DNA of 64,000 nucleotides, taken from positions 96,502,537 through 96,566,536 of the forward strand of contig NC_083868.1 in the NCBI RefSeq assembly GCF_032452875.1, written 5' to 3'. The position numbers and the translations under genes are program-made. The DNA comes from Bos javanicus. Its lineage: Eukaryota; Chordata; Mammalia; Artiodactyla; Bovidae. Positions within the stretch are counted from its first letter, which is position 1, and each line of letters opens with the position of its first letter. Positions 57,003 through 64,000 of this stretch are shown one piece after another. A model generated the notes under the pieces. That model made no database searches. It saw nothing but the letters and a program-made list of their open reading frames with translations, and was not told the origin of the DNA.

Positions 57003-59900
57003 TTGTGTCCAACTCTTTGCGACCCCATGAACCGCAGCACGCCAGGCCTCCCTGTCCATCACCAACTCCCAGAGTCCACCAAAACCCATGTCCATTGAGT
57101 CCGTGATGCCATCCAACCATCTCACCCTCTGTTGTCCCCTTCTCCTTTCTCCCTCAATCTTTCCCAGCATCAGGGTCTTTTCAAATGAGTCAGCTCTTCG
57201 CATCAGGTGGCCAAACTATTGGAGTTTCAGCTTCAACATCAGTCCCTCCACACCCAGGACTGATCTCCTTTAGGATGGACTGGTTGGATCTCCTTGCAGT
57301 CCAAGGGACTCTCAAGAGTCTTCTCCAACACACAGTTCAAAAGCACCAATTCTTCTGGGCTCAGCTTTCTTGTCCAACTCTCACATCCATACATGACCAC
57401 TGGAAAAACCATAGCCTTGACTAGACGGACCTTTGTTGGCAAAGTAAGTCTCTGCTTTTTAATATGCTATCTAGGTTGGTCGTAACTTTCCTTCCAAGGA
57501 GTAAGTGTCTTTTAATTTCATAGCTGCAATCACCATCTGCAGTGATTTTGGAGCCCCCCAAAATAAAGTCATCCACTGTTTCCCCATCTGTTTGCCATGA
57601 GCTGATGGGACTGGATGCCTTGATCTTAGTTTTCTGAATGTTAGTTTTAAGCCAACTTTTTCACTCTCCTCTGTCACTCTCATCAAGAAGCTCTTTAGTT
57701 CTTCTTCACTTTCTGCCACAAGGGACGTGTCATCTGCATATCTGACATTATTGATATTTTCCCGGCAATCTTGATTCCAGCTTGTGCTTCATCCAGCCCA
57801 GTGTTTCTCATGATGTACTCTGCATAGAAGTTAAATAAGCAGGGTGACAATATACAGCCTTGGTGTATTCCTGTTCCTATTTGGAACCAGTCTGTTGTTC
57901 CATGTCCAGTTCTAACTGTTGCTTCCTGACCTGCATACAGATTTCTCAAGAGGCAGGTCAGGGGGTCTGGTATTCCCATCTCTTTCAGAATTTTCCACAG
58001 TTTATTGTGATCCACACAGTCAAAGGCTTTGGCATAGTCAATAAAGCAGAAATAGATGTTTTTCTGGAACTCTCTTGCTTTTTCGATGATCCAGCAGATG
58101 TTGGCAATTTGATCTCTGGTTCCTCTGCCTTTTCTAAAACCAGCTTGAACATCTGGAAGTTCACAGTTCACATTTTGCTGAGGCCTGGCTTTGAGAATTT
58201 AAGCATCACTTTACACTAATGTGTGAGATGAGTACAATTGTGCAGTAGTGTGAGCATTCTTTGGCATTGCCTTTCTTTGGGGTTGGAATGAAAACTGACC
58301 TTTTCCAGTCCTGTGGCCACTGCTGAGTTTTCCAAATTTGCTGGCATATTGAGTGCAGCACTTTCACAGCATCATCTTTGAGGATTTGAAATAGCTCAAC
58401 TGGAATCCCATCACCTCCACTAGCTTTGTTCATAGTGATGCTTTCTAAGACCCACTTGACTTCACATTCCAGGATGTCTGGCTCTAGGTGAGTGATCACA
58501 CCATCGTGATTATCTTAGTCATGAAGATCCTTTTTGTACAGTTCTTCTGTGTATTCTTGCCACCTCTTCTTAATATCTTCTGCTTCTGTTAGGTCCATAC
58601 CATTTCTGTCCTTTAATGAGCCCATCTTTACATGAAATGTTCCCTTGGTATCTCTACTTTTCTTGAAGAGATCTCTAGTCTTTCCCATTCTATTATTTTC
58701 CTCTATTTCTTTGCATTGATCGCTGAGGAAGGCTTTCTTATCTCTCTTTGCTATTCTTTGGAACTCTGCATTCAGATGCTTATATCTTTCCTTTCCTCCT
58801 TTACTTTTCACTTCCCTTCTTTTCACAGCTATTTGTAAGGCCTCCTCAGACAGCCATTTTGCTTTTTTGCATTTCTTTTTCTTGGGGTGGTCTTGATTCC
58901 TGATTCCTATACAACGTCACCAACCTCCATCCATAGTTCATCAGGCACTCTATCAGATCTAGTCCCTTAAATCTATTTGTCACTGTCACTGTATAGTTTA
59001 GTCATAAGGGATTTGATTTAGGTCATACCTGAATGGTCTAGTGGTTTTCTCCACTTTCTTCAATTTCATTCTGAATTTGGTAATAAGGAGTTCATGATCT
59101 GAGCCACAGTCAGCTCCCTGTCTTGTTTTTGCTGACTGTATAGAGCTTCTCCATCTTTGGCTGTAAAGAATATAATCAATCTGATTTCGGTGTTGACCAT
59201 CTGGTGATGTCCATGTGTAGAGTCTTGTCTTGTGTTGTTGGAAGAGGGTGTTTGCTATGACCAGTGCGTTCTCTTGGCAGAAATCTATTAGCCTTTGCCC
59301 TGATTCATTCTGTACTCCAAGGCCAAATTTGCCTGTTATTCCAGGTGTTTCTTGACTTCCTACTTTTGCATTCCAGTCCCCTATAATGAAAGGGACATCT
59401 TTTTGGGGTGTTAGTTCTAGAAAGTCTTGTAGGTCTTCATAGAACTATTCAACTTCAGCTTCTTCAGTGCTACTGGTTGAGGCATAGACTTGGATTACCG
59501 TGATATTGAATGGTTTGCCTTGGAAACAAACAGAGATCATTCTGTTGTTTTTGATTGCATCGCAGTACTGCATTTCAGACTCTTTTGTTGACTATGGTAG
59601 CTACTCCATTTCTCCTAAGGGATTCCTGCCCACAGTAGTAGATATAATGGTCATCTGAGTTAAATTCACCCATTCCAGTTCATCTTAGTTTGCTGATTCC
59701 TAGAATGTCAATGTTTACACTTGCCATCTCCTGTTAGACCAGTTCCAATTTGCCTTGATTCATGGACCTAACATTCCAGGTTCTTATGCAATATTGCTCT
59801 TTACAGCATCAAACCTTGCTTCTATCACCAGTCGCATCCACAACTGGGTATTGTTTTTGCTTTGGCTCCATCCCTTCATTCTTTCTGGAGTTATTTTTCC
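57003..59900 (-). pseudogene. BovB polyprotein (endonuclease-RT) pseudogene
   Basis: Reading right to left: the endonuclease region (about 58,900-59,900) has no long frame left. Then come 58,515-58,826 (linker; DKKAFLSDQCKEIEENNRMG), 58,206-58,499 (RT N-terminal; NKASGGDGIPVELFQ), 57,695-58,171 (RT core; FRKGRGTRDQIANICWII, FIDYAKAFDCVDH, QGCILSPCLFNFYAE), 57,471-57,719, and 57,003-57,273 (C-terminus). Small deletions shift the frame, including one just before YADD (SDMQMT in place of RYADDT). Not functional; it could still supply template sequence. Confidence 0.88.
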
Positions 59901-60300
59901 ACTGATCTCCACTAGCATATTGGGCACCTACCAACCTGAGGAGTTCCTCTTTCAGTATCCTATCATTTTGCCTTTTCATAGTGTTCATGGGGTTCTCAAG
60001 GCAAGAATACTGAAGTGGTTTGCCATCCCTTCTTCAGCGGACCACATTCTGTCAGACCTCTCCACCATTACCCATCCATCTTGGGTGGCCCCACACGGCA
60101 TGGCGTAGTTCCATTGAGTTAAACAAGGCTGTGATCCATGTGATCAGATTGGCTAGTTGTCTGTGATTGTGGTTTCAGTCTGTCTGCCCTCTGATGCCCT
60201 CTCTCAGTGCCTACCGTCTTACTTGGGTTTCTCTTACCTTAGATGTAGGGTATCTCTTCATGGCTGCTCCAGCAAAGCACAGCCGCTGCTCCTTACCTTG

Positions 60301-60390
60301 GACGTGGGGTAGCTCCTCTCAGCTGCTGCCCCTGACCTCGGGCATGGGGTAGCTCCTCTTGACTGCCACCCCTGACCTCAGGCCCCTGAC
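60301..60390 (-). repeat. 40-bp tandem units in the BovB 5' UTR
   Basis: TGGGGTAGCTCCTCT recurs at 60,305 and 60,345, each followed by CCCCTGACCTC about 25 bases later. A weaker copy (TAGGGTATCTCTTC) lies near 60,246. The array is likely part of the BovB promoter region. Confidence 0.75.
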
Positions 60391-60402
60391 CTTTGCCCTA
60401 GG

Positions 60403-61639
60403 AAATAGTGCCATATCAGTGACTCTCCATTGGTCTGTTCTCTGAGGTACCAGCAGCAGCTGTAGTCAGTAGTGGCTGTAGGTCACATCAGCCTTGGTGA
60501 GAAAAAACCTGTGTCAATTAGCTTATGCCACAATGGCCAGTCATTGATAAGCCAGTTAAGCAAGGACTGAGAAGACTACAGTAAGAAACTTAAGTGACAT
60601 TTGCCGATAGAATCATCTTGTCACCTGTCTGCCTCCTCAGTGGCATGTCCCCTGAGAGGCCCCTCAGGTACCAGGTACCAGAGAGGCCCCTCCAGGTACC
60701 ACTCTCCCAGACCTTATTGTCAGCAGTTTTCCCATCTTGTTCTTTCAGTGTGGTTGAACTTCCATACAGACTCTTAGCCATTGCCCATCATTCGTGTAAA
60801 TCTAAACCTTCAGTTCTTTATCCTCTGAGTCCAGTGCATGAAGTTCTCATCCTCACTGTCTCTCCAAGTAGTTTCATCAGACCATGCATAACCATCTAGA
60901 AACCACTCTGGCTTTTTTTATTTTTCAGTCAGCTGCGCATAGGGAACTCCCCCCATAAAGCCACTGGTATGAGTTGAGGGGGAAGTGGTGGATGTTGCAG
61001 AAGGTACTTTCTGAGTCTCATACAGCTTGCCTGTGCCTTCAGGACCTGCTCAGGTTGGTCTCATATATGCAGCTTGCACTTGATGATGAAGTGGCGCTAT
61101 GCATAACCAGTTTTATGGCTTGATGAGTCAGATAGCACTCTAGTTGATAATAGTGTTATTTACTTGTGTTGTTTGATAACACTGGTCAAGCATTTAGTTC
61201 CTTCTTGCCCAGTCTCCTCCCCATGCCCCCCTCCCCCCGCCACCAGGGACCAGCAGCTCTAAAGAAGTAGCTTGACAGTACTGGAGGAAAAGGAAAAGGA
61301 AGGAGGAGAAGAAAGGAGGTCTTACTTAAAAGTCTGACTATTTTGAAATATATTGAGAAATAAAATTAAGTTCAGAAGTTAGGGCTAAGAAGGCACCTGT
61401 AGTGATGCTATTCCTTCTCCAGCTTTCTGCTGTTGTGTACCAATAAATTACAGGCAAAAAGTTGCCCCATAATTTTCCTTTCTCATGTTCTTATATGACC
61501 ACATCATGGACAGAATCTCCAGTCACTGGCTTTCTCCACATACTTCCTTTCAGTTCATGCTTTGTTTTCTCAGCTCCCTGTGCCTCCAGCTATTTAGTGG
61601 TTACGGTGCTCTTTCTAGAATTCTGATATACCATAGCAT
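60403..61639 (+). other. EIF5A2: Intron 3 DNA with no clear repeat
   Basis: No exon of EIF5A2 found. A frame at 60,594-60,899 has no recognised domain. GGTACC-rich short repeats near 60,667-60,700 (GTACCAGGTACCAGAGAGGC) form a small local duplication. Confidence 0.45.
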
Positions 61640-62990
61640 TTTTATTTTTTGCTTTTTATAGTAGACATTTTCAAAATATGATGAACCTCATATACCCATC
61701 ATCTGCCTTAAAAAATTATCAATACATAGCAAATCTTATTTCATTTATACCCCACCATCTACTTTTATTTCCTGTATCCTCTGTCTCTTGATTATTTTGA
61801 AGCTAATTCCAGATATTATGTTATTTATCGTTTCATCTGCAAATATTTTGATACACATTTTTAAAAGGTAAGGGCTGTAAAGAGCAAGATCAAAGCACAC
61901 TGTGGTACCTCAAAAATTAGTAATTCCTTAATGTCTTCAAATATCCAGTCAATATCTACATTTTCTTAATTGTATTTGTGTTTTGCTTTTTCAGATGTGA
62001 TAGTTAATTATTTTTATTTTGTAGTTTTTCTAAATCAGGACCTAAATAAAGTCCACACAGTGAAATTGGTTGAGGTATCTCTTAAATCTGCTTTATAGGC
62101 TCTCCTCTCTCATACATGCATTTGAGTCTCTCTTTCCTCCCTTCCTTATTTCTCTCTCTCTTTCTGCCCCCTCTCAATTTTTTGATGAAGAATGTTGCTC
62201 TATAGACTTTCTCACAGGCTTTATTTTGCTAATTGCATTTTCCTTGTTCTTTAACATGTTCCTTTGTCCCACATATTTCTGAAAATGGATAATTAAATCT
62301 ACAGATCTAGTTTAGATTTTTATTTTTTTCATCTTTTTTCTTTAATAAGAACTACTCCAAAGGTGATGTTCTGTGCAGTCATCAAGTAAATGAATCTTAT
62401 GGTTTGCTCTTTTGTGATGTTATTAGATATGTAATAACTGCCTCAATCCATTAACTTATTAGGGAAGACAAAGTAATAATAATCAGTTATTCTTTTAAAA
62501 AAAAAATAAAAGCCAGAACACTTCTATAAAGAGAAATTTTCCTTTAGCTTTTTTGATTACCCTTGCAATAGTATATAATAGGAAAGGCAATATAAATACT
62601 TGATTCTTTGCCTTTAATTACCAGTTTTCAAAATTAGTTGGTTCTCTGGCTTTTATTGAAGATGACCAGTGAAATGTTTTTTTGCCACTTTGAACTCAAG
62701 CATTTAAACACATTTATGTTTCAATATATTATAGTTATTATCATTATTCATTCTCAAATTGTTCTATCTTTGGCCAGAGGGCCCTTATTTCAGTTAGCTC
62801 CTGAATCCCTTTGATATGGATTATCATGCTTTCACATCTTATATGCTTCCTACTCTGGACCTGGAATTATCCATTTTCCCAAGAGCCCTATGGAGAGAAA
62901 AAACACCATACATTGTATTCTTTTAGTAGGGAATAATAGATACCACATTCTGGTACTAGTATTTTGGGGGTATGGTATAATTTCAGATGT
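61640..62990 (+). mobile_element. Ancient interspersed repeat, family not assigned
   Basis: TTTTCAAAATATGATGAACC, TATACCCATCATCTGCC, TTGATTATTTTGAAGCTAAT, CAAATATCCAGTCAATATCT and TTAACATGTTCCTTTGTCCC form a known mammalian repeat pattern. Related sequence is at 31,925-32,600 and 35,641-36,770. Confidence 0.5.
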
Positions 62991-63142
62991 CATTCAGTAG
63001 CTTGGTATGCCACTGCATGATTGACTCTTCTATTACAAGTTTTCTGACCCTGCCCTCTCCTGTCTCCTTGCTTACCATTAAGAAAATGATTTTTCTACCA
63101 AAAAAAATTCTTCAAAACATTTCAAAGTTACCAAATGAGAAT

Positions 63143-64000
63143 TGTTGTTCAGTCGCTCAGTTGAGTCTGACTCTTTTCAACTCCATGGACTGAAGCACAC
63201 CAGGCTTCCCTGTCCTTCACCATCTCCCAGAGCTTGCCTCAAACTCATGTCCATTGAGTTGGTGATGCCATCCAACCATCTCATCCTCTGTCATCCCCTT
63301 CTCCTCCTGCCTTCAATCTTTGCCAGCACGAGGGTCTTTTCCAACAAGTTGGCTCTTTACATCAGGTGGCCAAAGAATTAGAGCTTCAGCTTTAGCATCA
63401 GTCCCTCCAGTGAATATTCAGGATTGATTTCTTTTAGGATTGACTGGTTTGATCTCCTTGCAGTCCAAGGGACTGTCAAGAGTCCTTCTCCAACACCACA
63501 GTTCAAAAGCATCAATTCTTTGGCACTCAACCTTCTTTATGGTCCAGCTCTCACATCCATACATGACTACTGAAAAAATCATAGCTTTGACTAATATTGA
63601 CCTTTGTAGGCAAAGTTACGTCTCTGCTTTTCAATATGCTGTCTAGGTTTGTCATAGCTTTTCTTCCAAGGAGCAAGCCATCTTCTAATTTCATGGCTGC
63701 AGTCACTATCCGCAGTGATTTTGGAGCCCAAGAAAGTAGAATCTGTCACTGTTTCCATTGTTTCCCCATCTGTTGGCCATGAAGTGATGGGACCAGATGC
63801 CATGATCTTCGTCTTTTGAATGCTGAGTTTTAAGCCAGCTTTTTCACTCTTCTCTTTGACCTTCATCAAGAGGCTCTTTAGTTCCTCTTCACTTTCTACT
63901 ATAAGGATGGTTTCATCTGCATATCTGAGGTTATTGATATTTCTCCCAACAATCTTGATTCCAGCTTGTGCTTCATCCAGCCTGGCATTTTGCATGATGT
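63143..64000 (-). mobile_element. BovB LINE, continues beyond the window
   Basis: Antisense BovB from a short 3' tail (GTTGTTCAGTCGCTCAG) to the RT region at the edge. Minus frame 63,591-63,995 encodes NNLRYADETILIVESEEELK: YADE in place of YADD, so the second catalytic aspartate is lost. Confidence 0.9.

Larger units (their letters stand above)
56985..60390 (-). mobile_element. Near-full-length BovB LINE in EIF5A2 intron 3
   Basis: A 3,406-bp antisense BovB bounded by CTTTGCCCTAGG at 56,973-56,984 and 60,391-60,402. It runs from the TTCAG 3' tail through C-terminal, RT and endonuclease regions to a GC-rich 5' UTR with repeated TGGGGTAGCTCCT units (60,305 and 60,345). Nearly all BovB copies are 5'-truncated; this one keeps its 5' end. 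It lies opposite to EIF5A2. Confidence 0.93.
51290..64000 (+). other. EIF5A2: EIF5A2 transcription unit (partial, continues past the window)
   Basis: The unit runs from the CpG island through a 5' non-coding exon, coding exons at 52,095-52,259 and 52,801-52,905, and intron 3 from 52,906 to the window end. Exons encoding residues 91 onward were searched for and not seen. Intron 3 is therefore at least 11 kb. It carries a Bov-A, MIRs, a Bov-A2, a near-full-length antisense BovB and the start of another. Confidence 0.8.

Noticed and set aside
60594..60899. 101-codon frame in intron 3 as an EIF5A2 exon
   Set aside because: The translation does not resemble the eIF5A C-terminal half and it lacks suitable splice borders.

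Overview
The window is nuclear DNA of a bovid ruminant, most likely cattle or a close relative. The evidence is the combination of BovB (RTE-type) LINEs, Bov-A2 / Bov-A / Bov-tA SINEs with AGC tails, CHR-type tRNA-derived SINEs, a ruminant-type L1, and older mammalian layers (MIR, L1M, MLT1, Tigger). By my boundaries well over half of the 64 kb is interspersed repeat. No prokaryotic gene, operon, CRISPR array or phage is present.

One functional gene is supported. EIF5A2 lies on the + strand, with a CpG-island promoter at about 51.1-51.9 kb, a coding exon at 52,095-52,259 and another at 52,801-52,905. Together these encode the first 90 residues, including the hypusination lysine K50. Intron 3 then runs off the right edge, so the C-terminal half is outside the window. 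About 51 kb upstream of the gene contains no intact protein gene.

Layout. 0.07-9.6 kb: a full-length but dead L1 (+) carrying a 1.2 kb BovB with a 5' inversion inside its 5' UTR. 9.6-19.4 kb: CHR and Bov-tA SINEs and several BovB copies, one split by a Bov-A2. 19.4-22.2 kb: mostly unique, with a Bov-tA and an old DNA-transposon-like repeat. 22.2-25.3 kb: an ancient L1 3' end split by a 2.7 kb polyadenylated insertion that contains SINEs, LTR-like sequence and a tRNA-Gly pseudogene. 25.3-37 kb: scattered SINEs and eroded L1 and other old repeats. 37.3-49.6 kb: antisense L1 blocks, a three-layer nest (MLT1, Tigger1, BovB), a PDLIM7 retropseudogene, and a Tigger-like remnant. 49.6-51.1 kb: a MIR, an L1M end and unique upstream DNA. 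51.1-64 kb: EIF5A2, whose intron 3 contains a near-full-length antisense BovB (56,985-60,390) flanked by 12-bp target-site duplications and the start of another BovB at the right edge.

The long reading frames outside EIF5A2 are remains of L1 ORF1/ORF2 or BovB reverse transcriptase, or chance frames in GC-rich DNA. I found no undescribed molecular system. The points of interest are structural: retroposition hallmarks, nested insertions, internal tandem duplications and the isoform origin of the PDLIM7 retrocopy.
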